DNA of 64,000 bases, from the NCBI GenBank assembly GCA_030685235.1, contig MU839124.1, forward strand, positions 1 through 64,000, read 5' to 3'. The DNA comes from Copromyces sp. CBS 386.78. Its lineage: Eukaryota; Ascomycota; Sordariomycetes; Sordariales; Sordariaceae. Positions 34,401 to 44,768 of this stretch are shown here, piece by piece. The stretch's first letter is position 1, and each line of letters starts with the position of its first letter. Position numbers and translations under genes: made by a program. The notes beneath the pieces were generated by a model. It saw only the letters and a list, made by a program, of their open reading frames with translations. It did not search any database and was not told the DNA's origin.

Positions 34401-34705
34401 ATGCACGACGGTGTTGCCGGCAGGATCGGGGCAGCAAGGAAATGGAGGCCCCGTGGCGTAGGGAAATGGTCGCTCAAGGGAGAAAAGGGAGCAAGCCACT
34501 GCTCGATCTTTTGGTTGACTGGCCAGTTGCTGCTGTTATTGTTCTGAAAATGGTTGAAGTGACCCCTTTGCTCCTGCTGCTGTGTCTCGGTATCGGTCTG
34601 TTCAGGTTCCTCCATTATAGGATTAAGAGTCCGGGCCATCCTCCGCCTGCCCTGCGGGGAGGGTGGCCGGTATGTAGTGCTGGGCAAAATCAGAAGGTCC
34701 GACAT
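31469..34705 (-). CDS. Large fungal SAM-dependent methyltransferase-domain protein
   Basis: A single minus-strand exon of 1078 residues starting at ATG 34705 (MSDLLILPSTTYRPPSPQ). The first two thirds are low-complexity, rich in Ser, Pro and Glu, and probably disordered. A Rossmann-type methyltransferase domain spans about residues 735-900: motif I-like ILDLAGQGACDWAW, then YTVTTKT, the core LPFSDNQFDLISARELH (motif IV region, D..QFDLI), and CMRVLKPGGYLEFSVLDAD (post-motif III/V, the LKPGG turn of class I enzymes). The motif I glycine pattern (DLAGQGACDW) departs from the canonical DxGxGxG, as in other fungal members. The substrate cannot be told. Two long plus-strand frames inside this gene (31985-32740, 32786-33619) are antisense shadows caused by high GC in third positions. 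Confidence 0.8.
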   Translation of the reverse strand: MSDLLILPSTTYRPPSPQGRRRMARTLNPIMEEPEQTDTETQQQEQRGHFNHFQNNNSSNWPVNQKIEQWLAPFSPLSDHFPTPRGLHFLAAPILPATPSCISSYRGPDTDADDTSSETSSSNPSSGAWNNRRSSAMTDVTEFDDLYDISDEETQRKEMLQANGIGRHMSSRRSLRRSSRASIGQRLSLSRLVIPADIQADAKKNMTSPIPPTPPSAIAMSPAVKSLMELRQIQEIPNISAPPSLDGSINSEEMAAMSAPPTPLIGAQDNVDEDWSGVRLQPGALETLQALSSNHESEYDEAPAPEQVIEVPQEMSQEMSQTCQLPRLMTSLNRAPSGQRRSLAELSRLEIPSPGGFFSELSSATRRTWNMGSQAEEPYPYQPPTSTTAENFYKTPWQNAPNTIPPPPPRPLHLDDGPSNIVERVVEVPAGLNPEELPTAVRVEATPVTAVRLPAAEPEEPVLEQIAEETFSPMVGNEIVANEIVDDYDAKYVAEQQTTSLSHIERTELWLMAQRAYLQGVVGFSDETEVPEHLKLGPEEPEAEVEVKVEEKVEEKTEEPAKETTVESETKQKKSVRFSEITIKETVPKSLPSKLVRMENAFYRAFTDAAVKTCPNDVFVNRQPRFEALQAQRVALKDAHRNQLLGKFQLSVVPQSAKKRMSANVARGDDVLVDDPEKLRAEKEAEARSQMNMATWHVAATKLLNGGRLICAPVAKRLARQSRFAPGADGVSRDRARILDLAGQGACDWAWHCALQYPNTKIYTVTTKTLRQLSNSNIRGPPNHRQVAVDRLTKLPFSDNQFDLISARELHAVLKLFGENGADEWDACLKECMRVLKPGGYLEFSVLDADIMNAGPLGNAKAVEFGFALQTLGYDPNPTRSFMARLRRAGFDDIRRAWMCMPMGPRHSTKPPAPPPKAETPGLPPVNLKLTKPIKDSDSGIDLSNSSSSGEGPKTLELEAMVSGSTDNVAAIAGIAAGWSWERWLLRAEMEKAAGELRLADMVTPGEAMREAGKMIADVHAVVEEGRNIGSGFRMLRGYARKPSTSSAAREREVKRQREVDGERVGFIDMVLDTDSLA

Positions 34706-36638
34706 GGTGTTGGTAATATAGGGTCGCTCTGATATTGATTAAAAAGACTGGAAATAGAGCTGACCGGGAAAATGGAATGACGCCGGCGTCGATGCGAATG
34801 CAACAGTAAGACGAAGAGTATGGAAATGGGGGGGGGGTTAAACGATGGACCGGCTTCGGTCAACGAAGCACTATTCCTGTATTTGCGCAGAAAGGCGTAA
34901 GAAGAGAATGGAGATCTAAACAGGACTGCTCAACGCAGCCGGTCTGGGCCACGCGATATTATAAGAGACAAAGAAGGATGGATGTGTGGAAAGGTGTGTG
35001 ATGGCGACGGCAGGGTCCACTTGGACTGGCTGTCGGCCGATTCCCACCACAGCGGCTAGCACGCTCTCTAGCACCATATGAGAGCCGGATTCCCGCTGAG
35101 ATTGTCCCATGTTCTCCCATATTGTCGCCCGTTGAGGTGACTCTGGTGGCCGGGCCCTGGCAGTCGGCGAGACTTGGCTTCGCTCTTCCCAGTATCTCAC
35201 AGGGTGGTCGCAGCAGTTGACCGCAACTAGCTTTTGGGTCGGGCAGCACCACGAGTCCATCATGACCGGTTGACGAGGGTGGGAGAAGATTGTGCGACCG
35301 AATCAGGTTGCGTAGACGGTCGACCATGCAAAGACAAGGCGCGCGCCAATGGGGCCTGTCCATCCATCGACAGCGTTGCAGACGGTATGACCAATGACAT
35401 GCCGGCCGGGAACGACGCCGGCACCCAGCTGGGCGCTTAAAATATCGAGTCATCCACCATGATTGGACTCAGTTCTGTCCACCTCCAGATTTTGCTAGTG
35501 TAGACTCCATACGGGTACTTTTTCCAGCCTCTGTAATTCCCAAACAGGTCAGCATGAAGGCATTGAAGATGGGGATCCGCAGACGGTGAAGGATCAAAAA
35601 GATTTTGAAGAGATGAACAGGTAACATGGTCCCTTGCATTCGTGATCCAGAGATCGACGTAACCCTGGATCCCGTTGATGGTGCAGCCGAGGATCGATTT
35701 GAGAGGAACTGAACAGAGGCAGTGGTGAGAAAGCTTGAAGGCCTGGTTGGCCACCGGAAAGTTTTCTCAATCGACTGATGTTACCCCTTCCCATTGGCAG
35801 TACCTACTCCTGATGTCGAATTGGAGTTTTATTAGGAGATCACTCCACCATGATGTTGAATCGGCGCATTCTGAATGACGGGTAAAGAGTGATAATGAGT
35901 TGATCTTCTAGAGGTAGTAAGTAGGTGATGACTTGGTGATGAGAACTCTAGCGCCCGAAGACACTTCGCACTTGAGGCTTATAGTCTCTTCAGCTGTGAT
36001 TCAACAAGTCTCAGTCTTGAACATGTCCCCACCGCGCATTCGACCATATGCTCGGTGGTGTCCGTATCGGCAGCCGAGTCCGCGTCCGATGGAGGCTGGA
36101 AGCCGGCGAGATGGGTTCAGATGGAAGCATCAACGTGGAAGTGATGGCGAGGCCGTCTGTGGCAGTGACGGGCTGACGGCGGTAACAAAGATTGAACCAC
36201 ACGGCGGCTGGAGTCTGGAGCTCGGCGGCTATTTCAAAAGCGCACAGACCTTCCCCAGACTTTGGAAAGCTTGGCACTGTCTGTTGTGGAGCACGCATCG
36301 AAACTCCAAATGGTCTGTGCTCCTTCTCCAACCGGCCCACGTTGTCGTCACGGCAGTCCCTTTTCGAATGTGCCCCGCCATTGTGAGATAATAGAGAAGC
36401 CCCGCAATTGTCAATCGCGCGAACGCCCCCAGCACTGCAGCGATAAGGAGGGGCAAGTGCAACAGGAAGCTTCCCGGTCATCTTTGCATGCTTGAACGAT
36501 CCCCTGGAACAGAACATTATCTTTCGCGACGCAACTGGGTATACAAACATATTGGCGAGACATCACAGAACGACGACACATTTGTATATCTGATACCTCG
36601 ACCAGTACCTCACCGAACGCATCCATCCAGATCTAGCC
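34706..36638. other. Divergent promoter region, no gene seen
   Basis: About 1.9 kb separates the methyltransferase (minus) and tma22 (plus) starts. It contains a G-run of about eleven near 34828 and overlapping short frames on both strands, none with family character. Confidence 0.5.
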
Positions 36639-37505
36639 ATGACTGAACTCTCAGGACGTCATGTTGTTTATTGCGGAGGTAAGTTGCATCAAAAGTTGCG
36701 CTTGCCGCTCCCACTGACCACCGCACCACGAAACCTTGCGCTGACAATCTCCTCTTTCAATTCCAGTGTGCACCCTGCCGCCCGAGGTATGATTCTATTC
36801 CCCTCTATCGTTCATCTTTAGACCCCGGCCGCACAAACACGACGACACGCGATCACCACGCTCACTACCCATCCCGAACATAGTACTGCGAATACGGCGG
36901 AACCGTCAAGAAGTGCCAGCAATGGCTCGAGAAGAACCAGCCGACCATGTACTCGAGGATATGGTCTCCGGAGGTGCTCGAGGCGGAGATGGCCTCTTTG
37001 TCGGTAGAGGCGCAGGAGCGGGCCATGAAGGACGCGAAGAAGAAGGCCGCGAAGGCCGAGGCGGCGGAGCGGAAGGACGCCGACAAGCGCGCCAACAGCG
37101 TGGTGACCATCAAGCGCATTGAGCGCAACAAGAGGAAATACGTCACGTCTGTGAGCGGGTTGGAGGCGTTTGGGTTGGAGTTGAAGAAGGTATGTTTGCA
37201 CTGCACAACACAACATCGTACCGACCTGCCGATTTATTTCATGCTAGGCCTCTTATAAGCATGATACTCGAGGAACAGTTTGCTGACTGGGACAAATTGT
37301 GCAATAGGTTGCCAAGGACTTTGGCAAGAAGTTCGCCACTGGCTCTTCGGTAACCAAGGTACCCAGCGGCGGCGAGGAGATTGTCGTCCAGGGCGATGTC
37401 AGCGGCGAGATCGAGGAGTTCATTCTCGAAAAGTACAAGGAGGTTCCCGAAGACAACATAGAGCTCGTGGAAGACAAGAAGAAGAAGAAGGGCGAAGGAA
37501 ACTAG
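36639..37505 (+). CDS. tma22: Translation machinery-associated protein 22 (Tma22/DENR)
   Basis: Four exons, 36639-36678, 36767-36786, 36884-37189 and 37308-37505, give 187 residues, the usual size for fungal Tma22. The N-terminus carries the Cys-containing zinc-binding region spread over three exons (VVYCG, VCTLPPE, YCEYGG, KKC). Residues about 40-60 read KKCQQWLEKNQPTMY. The C-terminal half holds the SUI1/eIF1-like fold, with VTIKRIERNKRKYVTSVSGL, VAKDFGKKFATGSSV and EIVVQGDVSGEI. Tma22/DENR works with Tma20/MCT-1 in recycling 40S subunits and releasing deacylated tRNA after termination. Exon 2 is only 20 nt. Splice sites are canonical (GTAAGT, GTATGA, GTATGT; all AG). It converges on the borealin-like gene 427 bp away. 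Confidence 0.95.
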
Positions 37506-37932
37506 ATATTTCTTCCAAGATCGGTATCGAAGGAAGACTGCGGAGGCACGCCTCACCCAGGCGGGAGTTAATGATAAAGTTCTATTTGTATTACGATGGC
37601 TATTCGGGCTATGCTCGCCTATTTCACTTCGGATCGAGGAAGAAAAGCTTTCTTCAACGGTGTGTCAAAGAACAACACCGGCGCTATATAGTAAAATAAC
37701 TTGGATACCATTCGTTGCAATGCCCCAACTGCCCTATCCCTGAACGAACCCTTCCAGACCTGATAACCCCGAACTTTGCGCAGCCGACACCTGGCGGCGG
37801 TCCTGATATCTATACAAACCAACGCCTAACCGTAACAATGCTAATCCCACAACGAAAATCTTGGACAGTTATCCTCCAATACAAACCGAGCAACAAAAAA
37901 CATGACGACACCACACACACGGAGCCAAACGC
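37506..37932. other. Convergent intergenic region
   Basis: About 0.43 kb between the 3' ends of tma22 and the borealin-like gene; no gene seen. Confidence 0.6.
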
Positions 37933-39225
37933 TCAACCCCTCTTCCTCAACACCCTCCCCGACGTAGCTGGCGCCGCCGCCGCAGCAGGAGCCGCCTTCT
38001 CCGCCTTCTCCTTCGCCCCACCACCGGCTGCCTTCTTCGTCGCCGCCACCCCTTTCTTAATCGTGCTCATGACACCTCTCTTGGCACTAGCCGCCGTTCC
38101 AGGCCTCGTACCCGTCGCCGTCGCCGGCCGCTGCCTCCGCGCCCCCATCGATGACGTGCTGCTCGCCTCACTAGACACACTGGCGCCACTAACTCTCCGC
38201 AATGTCCGTGTGGTAGTAGCATAAGCCGTCGAGGTGGTTGCAGCTCTGGCTCTCGATTTCGCTGCGCTGGCTTGCGTGGCTTCTGTTATTGTTGAATGTT
38301 TCTGGGGGCTATTTGCTCGCGATCGCGCCTTTTCGACCATGTTGCTAAGAAGGGTGGATGCGCTTGTGCCGGCTGTTGGTTTGGTTGGGGAAATCGGACG
38401 TGCGTGGTGTTGTTTGGTCGGTGATGGGGTGCGCTCCCCTCGTGGTGCTAGGCGCGAGTTGGATGATGTAGGTGAGAGGACTTGATTGGGGTAGTTGCGC
38501 AGCATGTCGGCTGCTGGGCCAAGACGTTGTCGTTTTTCGGTGTTTGTGGGCTCGATTTCGTAGTTTTCTTTGTCGCGACTGGAGACTTCGTGGCTGTGGT
38601 TGAGAGTTGTTAGGATCGGAGCCATCCCTTGACCCTTGGCGGGAGATGGGGGCACAAACCTCGTCGTCTTGATTGGGCTGGGCCGTATGGGTGATGTAGG
38701 TCTAGTGGTAGAGGCAGTTGTCGGCCGTTGGAGAATCGGGCGCGATGTTGTCGCATCTTTTGGTGGTACTGGGGGGCCTCTGGACGTGGTCGCGGTCTTC
38801 TGTTGCTGTTCGGTAGAGTACTTCTGTATGAGATCGCCCATCTTCACCTTGCGAAGGGACATGGGAATGCGGTTGACACGAATTTCGATGCGTGTTCGAA
38901 GACTTTGCGCATGAATGTTGTAGTTCGCCCGGAGTTTGCGAGCGCGTTCGGTAACTACACATTTGTTAGTCGGCTACGCGCATCGTCGCTGGCTTGTTTG
39001 GCGGATAAACTTACGCTCGAGTTGTAAGTTGTCAATCAACGCTTGTTTCTGCGCGGCTGTGATTCCTGTTCGCCTCTTCTTCTTCGCGGGACTTTCGCTG
39101 CCATCTGGTCGTCCGTTTTCCGTTGTACTTCTGTCAAGCGACGGCGCCGCGACGCCGGTGTTGTGCTCGTCGTCAGGAACGTCGGCCTCGTCCGACTTGC
39201 GTTTCGCGCCGGTGGTGGGAGACAT
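37933..39225 (-). CDS. nbl1: Borealin N-terminal (Nbl1-like) chromosomal passenger complex protein
   Basis: Two minus-strand exons, 39225-39015 and 38954-37933, with a 60 bp intron (GTAAGT, CTAAC branch), give 410 residues. Splicing creates the Nbl1/borealin N-terminal motif (Pfam PF10444) running through ALIDNLQLELTERARKLRA, LRTRIEIRVNRIPMSLR and KVKMGDLIQKY, at about residues 62-115. In yeast and animals this helix forms the three-helix bundle with INCENP/Sli15 and survivin/Bir1 that targets Aurora kinase to centromeres. The N-terminus has a basic nuclear-localisation-like stretch (SPAKKKRRTG). The long C-terminus is Ser/Thr/Pro/Ala-rich with many S/T-P sites, then Ala/Lys-rich, ending GRVLRKRG; this is much longer than yeast Nbl1 and resembles full borealin in layout. 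The ATG at 39225 is the first Met in a sensible context. Confidence 0.88.
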
Positions 39226-39753
39226 GATCACCGTAGATCCAAGTATGGCGCAGATTTTCGAGCGATTATTTGAGCGTTCAAAGAGAAATGTGTTGGAAAT
39301 GTCGGCGCAAAGGTGTCTGGATATTTTATTGGGTGCCTTGATGGATTGAGCGACTCGAGTCTTGAAGTGTGTTGCAGGTTGGATTGAATGGGACGCTGTT
39401 CTGTGAGTGGTCGACATTTCCTGGAGTAAACAAACGAAAGCACTGACCACTCAAGGCACGTTAGGCACACGGGGGGCGTGCAGATGCAGCAGGTCACTGA
39501 CATAGGTAACAGCGGTACGTACCTCCACCTGATAGCGTAACCGCAGCTACGCGGGCAGCTAGGCTGAACCGCCTTACGCAGGAGCTCCCCGACCTGTCAC
39601 TGAACATCATCTTTCCATCAAACCATCAACAATCTTTCCCACTAATCCAACCTTTTCAATATCACATTCGAGCGACACTGCAATCTGGGTACCAAACCAG
39701 CACAGCATAACGACATCCATAAATAATTTGCAATCGAACGAACACCAGCCAAG
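39226..39753. promoter_or_regulatory. Bidirectional promoter of nbl1 and rpn10
   Basis: The 528 bp between the divergent start codons must contain both promoters and both 5' leaders. No single element can be named with confidence. Confidence 0.6.
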
Positions 39754-40736
39754 ATGCCTCTCGAAGCGGTAATGATCGTGGTGGACAACAGCGAGAGCAG
39801 TCGCAATGGAGATTACACACCAACCCGCTACGACGCGCAAACGGACGCTGTTAACATCATCTTCCAAAACGTCGTACAAGGCAACCCCGAGTCGTCGGTC
39901 GGTCTCATGAGCATGGCCGGCAGGGGTCCTGAGGTCCTGGTGACGCTCACAACGGACCAAGGCAAGATCCTCGAGGGTCTGCACCGAACGAAGAAGAACA
40001 TTCGTGGCTCGGCACACTTGTCGAGGGGTATCCAGGTGGCGTGGGTATGTGGCATCCGCTCTCAACATTTCTCTGGAAGCTATGGATAACTAACCAGCGA
40101 TTCTGCACACCACAGCTCGCACTCAAGCATCGACAGAACAAGTCCCAGCGGGGTCGTATCGTCATCTTCGTTTGCTCGCCCATCGAGGAGGAGGAGAGCG
40201 ACCTCATCAAGCTCGCCAAGAAGATGAAGAAGAACAACACCAGCGTCGACTTTGTGCTTTTCGGCGACATCGACGACGAGAACCAGAAGAAGCTTGAGTC
40301 TTTCAACCGCGAGGTCAAGAGTGGGGAAGGATCCAACATGGTTGTCATCCCACCGAGCAGCAAGCTGCTTTCCGACCAGCTTATCTCGACACCTATCCTC
40401 CTCGGCGAGGCTGCTGCTGGCGGTAGCGGAGGCGCTGGTGGCGATGCCGCCGGTGCGGCGAGCGAGGACTTCCCCTTCGGTATCGATCCGTCCGTCGACC
40501 CTGAGTTGGCCCTTGCGCTAAGAATGAGTATGGAGGAGGAGAAGGCACGCCAGGAGAAGCGCGCCAAGGAGGAGGCCGAGGCAGCGAAGAAGGAGAGCTT
40601 GGCGGACGTCAAGGAAGAGGCTGGCGAGTCGGAACCATTGCTGGGCAAGGACGGTGAGCCGAGCGGCAGTGGCAGCAAAAAGGATGATGACAAGCCCGGC
40701 AAATCAGATGACGGCGACAAGATGGATACCTCCTAG
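39754..40736 (+). CDS. rpn10: 26S proteasome regulatory subunit Rpn10
   Basis: Two exons, 39754-40044 and 40116-40736, with a 71 bp intron (GTATGT, CTAAC branch), give 303 residues. Residues 1 to about 190 form the von Willebrand A domain: MPLEAVMIVVDNSESSRNGD with the degenerate MIDAS DNSES, GLMSMAG, then GRIVIFVCSP and VDFVLFGDID. A ubiquitin-interacting motif is visible at about residues 226-241 (PELALALRMSMEEEKARQ). The C-terminus is acidic and Lys-rich, ending DGDKMDTS. Rpn10 sits between lid and base of the 19S particle and is a polyubiquitin receptor. The single UIM matches the fungal form; the human homologue has two. It is divergent from nbl1 and convergent with trs23. Confidence 0.96.
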
Positions 40737-41038
40737 GCGTCTTGTTGTTTGACGGATCGGGATTATGGGTTATGGCGCTTTGCGAGGAACAACTACCATG
40801 GGCGCTGGCTGTATTTGTGTAGAATAGACTCGCTATGGTATTACATGGGCACTACGACTTGACTGCCCTTCTTTGAGCATGAATCTATCATGACCCTTTG
40901 TCCGCCCGCATCATACCCAACCAAATAAACGCCTTGTAACTCCATCTGATAGACATAACATTATAATTTCTCAAACACACTCCCCCCTTTTTCTCCCTTT
41001 CTCACCCGTCCTGCAGTGTCACCCCACTCACTACCCAA
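40737..41038. other. Convergent intergenic region
   Basis: About 0.3 kb between rpn10 and trs23 3' ends; only likely 3' untranslated sequence. Confidence 0.6.
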
Positions 41039-41663
41039 CTACCTGTTATTAACCTCCCTAATATGCGACAACAGCTTCCGGTCAAACATGTCGCACCGGA
41101 TCGGCATCTCCAGCTGGTAAAACGGGTTCTTCATGACGTAGTCCGAGTAGAGCTCGTAGATGCGCCGGATGATCACGTCTACGTTCGTCTGCGTCGTGTC
41201 TGTAAACAACAAAAACTTGACCCCCGTTAAAGTGTTGAAGCACTGTAGTCGGAAGTTCTCCGACTCGAGCACCTCCAGCCCCGACGGGGGTTCCGGTCGC
41301 GTCAGGATCCCGCCTGGTACGCCGGGGATGGTGCTGTTGGATAGGGGCCGTCCCTCGGGAGTGGACTTGACGGGGTTGAGGCGGGCTGTGATTGCGTGGA
41401 CGCTTTTGGGTTTTGTCAGCATCATGTGAATGAGCACAGAGTTTTGGGTTTGAGGTGCGATATACCCGTGAAAGGTTCCGGCCAGGACAAGATAGTCGTT
41501 GGTGCTGAGTTTATTCAGGCCACCTTCGTGAAATGTCCTGTTGTAGATTAGGCCACCGGCCTTGTTGATGATGACGAGGGAGAATACGGTCCTGGGTGTA
41601 ACGTGTTAGTATCATGTCTGGTGCATGATGAGCAATGTTCGTTAGTGGATAGCAAACTCACAT
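41039..41663 (-). CDS. trs23: TRAPP complex subunit Trs23/TRAPPC4
   Basis: Inferred minus-strand exons are 41663-41662 (just A and T of the start codon), 41591-41466 and 41402-41039, giving 163 residues. Intron 1 (41592-41661, GTGAGT, ending CCCAG) joins AT to G, creating ATG followed by TVFSLVIINKAGGLIYN, the conserved TRAPPC4 N-terminus. Intron 2 (41403-41465) is 63 bp and stop-free, with donor GTATAT, a GCTGAC branch site and an unusual AAG acceptor. Its removal joins LAGTFHG to VHAITARL, which aligns with family members, while retention would insert 21 residues. The rest (LEVLESENFRLQCFNTLTGV, YELYSDYVMKNPFYQLEMPI) is highly conserved. Trs23 belongs to the TRAPP core that acts as a Rab1/Ypt1 exchange factor at the Golgi. 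Family assignment is very strong; exon boundaries are inferred. Confidence 0.9.
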
Positions 41664-43331
41664 TGTGATGGCCTCATCTCATGTGAAAGGCTTAACAAGG
41701 TAAATGCAGTAGGAAAGGGCGGAATGAAGGTTTGGTTGAACGAGGCAAGTTGGTGAGGTTCAACTCAAGATTCAGTTGCAAGATTGATATGGCTTCGAAG
41801 TTTGAGATCCTCTCAAAAACTCTTTCTAAATGGTGCTCAGCGACGTGTATGAAGTTGAGGTGGTATACTTGTAAGTGTACCTTTCGTTCCCGAGACGTTG
41901 ATGTCTCGCTGCCTCCTGGGCGGGATGCGAGCCAGCGGCCAGGGTGAGTGGGCAAGCGCATGTGGTAGGGTTAGGGTTGGCGTTGAGAGTTACTTCGACT
42001 GCTCGTCAGCTTGGTCGTCCCTTAATACAACGGCAGGCACCTTGATGACCGGCCCCTGCATTTGTTTACAACAAGGCAGGGGAACCTCAAACAGGCATTA
42101 TGACTCCCAATTACCTCTATTGTTATGAATGGATCTTGACTCTTTCTTTTATAGCTCAAAGTACTTGAACTCGGCTTTTATGGCACGTACCCTGTAAAGT
42201 GAGAAATTGCTTGTCAGCATCAGATCCCAACCTGTGCTGAATCTGGCTGCATTGTTCCCGTCTCTCGTCACAGGTGGTGTCCAATACTGCGTATATCATC
42301 CCGTTTGATAGATCTCGGCATGCACGCCGCAGCATGGAGATTCAAGATGGGACGGAATCTCGGAAACCGCATACGCTAGAGATTAACCCCCTCTTCACGA
42401 CGAGCCCGAAGCCCCGAACAACCTTGAGCAGGTAAAAGTCGGGGCACTCGGCAAAACAGACCAGAACAGTCAAAGAGTGTGATCCTGGCTCGGCAGATGT
42501 CAAGCCAACCGACCATCGATCCCCCACCTTCACATTCCCGTCCCGCCCAGACACTGGCCCTGCGAATTTTAGTGGACCGAAATGCCTGGATCATTCAGTG
42601 GACACCATATCGATTTCAGCTGAAGCTCGTGCTCGCGTGCTTATCGTGTTGGTGCTGTCGCATACCTAGGTGGAAATGGTGGGTCAAGCCAGCCGAATCT
42701 GCTTGAATCTGCCACGGCCGGGGTCTGCGACGGGCAAATCTCCACCATCCCGAATTGTGGCCACATGGAAGTTTAAAAATGGTAACGTTGGACCGATTCC
42801 AGCGAATGGAATTCTCGCGCCGGGTCGGCTGTTGACCGTTCGACGTCGGGTCGTCAGGGAGCTTTTGAGCCTGGAATTTCCATGAAGTTGATATCGAGTC
42901 CACTTGGTTGCTTCTGCTTGCTGCCAGCCTCGACGCAAGGTTCCGGACCGGCGACTGTACATACATATTTCTTCCACCGCGTTCTCCATCCCGTCCGAAA
43001 TATCATCATCTGTTTCTCCCTTTGACCTTTTTCACCTTCCCGCATACATACGCTTGCTTCCCTGGGGGAAGCTCTGGCCCAAGGTTCATCGACGTCAGGA
43101 ACCGCCTACCTTGCCTAACCGCTACAGGTACCCGACTCGACATTCCCTGTCTGCCCCGCCATCAGACGAACAAGTTGCTTCCTTCGGACAGGGCGAATTC
43201 GAACTATTTCCAGGCTGCCAGAAGACATCACAACCAACATACACATTGCCGAACTGCGCCGCCCCCCGGCAGCTCACTCCGTCGTCCCCAACGCTCAGTA
43301 GCGGCTTTATGCCCCGATTTGCACATTCGCC
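41664..43331. other. Divergent promoter region of trs23 and the yea4-like gene
   Basis: About 1.7 kb with no supportable gene. It contains one telomere-like box at 41968-41978. A short upstream frame beginning at ATG 43309 overlaps the yea4-like start in another frame and ends at 43383. Confidence 0.5.
41968..41978 (+). promoter_or_regulatory. Telomere-like box GGGTTAGGGTT
   Basis: An exact second copy of the 11-mer at 7041, about 305 bp upstream of the trs23 start. A regulatory role is inferred. Confidence 0.35.
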
Positions 43332-44768
43332 ATGGCCGCCTCACGTCGGCGCCAGGCGCCTAAACTGCAGCAACATGCGGTAAATAACAACAAGAACCGC
43401 GACGTCGTGTCGGAACCTTCGCCCCGCGTCATCAATGCCGCCCCGTCCCTCGAAAAGGCCGAGATGTACGGAATCGACGACAACCGTCCGTTCTTCAGCC
43501 GCGCCATGGCGCTAGCTGGGCGCATGTTCATCGAGACGATTCCGCAATGGATAGCTATAGGAGTTATGCTCTCGCTCATTTTTGGAGGGTGCTGTTCCAA
43601 CGTCTTTGCGCTCGAGTCCATCATCAAAGTTGAGCCCGGTGCCGGTACGTCCTTTCCGACATCAACTACCCGAGCGGGTGCGCATTGTTTGCGACCCGGA
43701 TACCACGGATCTAAGAATCTGGGCTAACAAATCTCCCCACTGTTCGCAGGAACACTCTTGACCTTTGTCCAATTCCTCTTCGTCGCCCTCGTCGGCCTGC
43801 CGTCCCAGATCGACTGGAGCCGTCCGCCCTTCTTCCTCAAGAAGAACCAAGTCCCGCTTAAACGATGGTTGATCAATATTGCGCTATTCTTTGCTATCAA
43901 TGTCCTCAACAATCATGCTTTTAGCTACGACATCTCGGTCCCCGTACATATTATCTTGCGCTCTGGAGGCAGCATAACTACAATGATTGCGGGAGCGTTA
44001 TGGGGCAAGACATATTCCAAAATTCAGATCATAGCCGTGCTTCTCCTCACCGTGGGTGTGATCACGGCGGCTTGGTCTGATGCGCAAAGCAAGGTAGGCC
44101 TTCCAACACCATACTGCACGTCCATGCAGGGTACGGGTACTGACAGACATTTCCAGGGATCGAGCAAGAAAGAGTCTCACGAGAAGAACTCGGACTTTGG
44201 AGTTGGTCTCGCCATTCTCTTCGTTGCCCAGAGCTTATCTGCTGTCATGGGCCTTTACACGGAAGAGACTTACAAGAGATATGGCCCGCATTGGAAGGAG
44301 AACCTGTTTTACTCGCATCTCCTGTCCTTGCCCCTGTTTCTGTTTTTCTGGCCCTCGTTGAAGACACAGTTTACGAGACTGGCCGGCAGCGCGCCCTTGA
44401 CTCTCCCGCTGCCAGACTTCGAGGAGTACCCCAACTTGTCGCCCAACATTCAGAAGTTTTTGGAGAACATTCACATCCCCAGCCAACTATTTTATTTGGC
44501 ACTGAACGTTTTGACTCAGTACGCTTGCATCCGTGGAGTCAATCTCTTGGCAGCTGCCTCGACCGCCTTGACAGTCACCATCGTCCTCAACATCCGGAAG
44601 CTTGTCAGTCTGCTGTTGAGCATATGGCTATTTGGAAATAAGTTGGCGTTTGGAACCTTGGTGGGAGCCGTGATAGTGTTCGGCGCTGGCGGGTTGTACT
44701 CTCTGGATGGGAAGAAGAAGGCTCCGGTCCGGAGGGTCTCGGCCGCGCCGGCGCTTAAAAAGGCTTGA
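43332..44768 (+). CDS. yea4: UAA-family nucleotide-sugar transporter (Yea4/SLC35B4-like)
   Basis: Three exons, 43332-43644, 43750-44093 and 44157-44768, give 422 residues. The start ATGG at 43332 is in the strong context GCCATGG. After a basic N-terminal tail the protein is a chain of about eight to ten hydrophobic segments, including WIAIGVMLSLIFGGCCSNVF, LTFVQFLFVALVGLP, VHIILRSGGSITTMIAGALW, LAILFVAQSLSAVMGLYTEE and LVGAVIVFGAGGLYSLDG. The lumenal phrase NNHAFSYDISVPVHIILRSG and the late TYKRYG are typical of UDP-GlcNAc/UDP-xylose-type transporters of the drug/metabolite superfamily. The Lys-rich C-terminus (PALKKA) resembles a dilysine ER-retrieval signal but is not a perfect KKxx. In yeast Yea4 imports UDP-GlcNAc into the ER and affects chitin. 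Intron 2 is 63 bp, stop-free and 3n. Substrate is inferred from family only. Confidence 0.88.
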
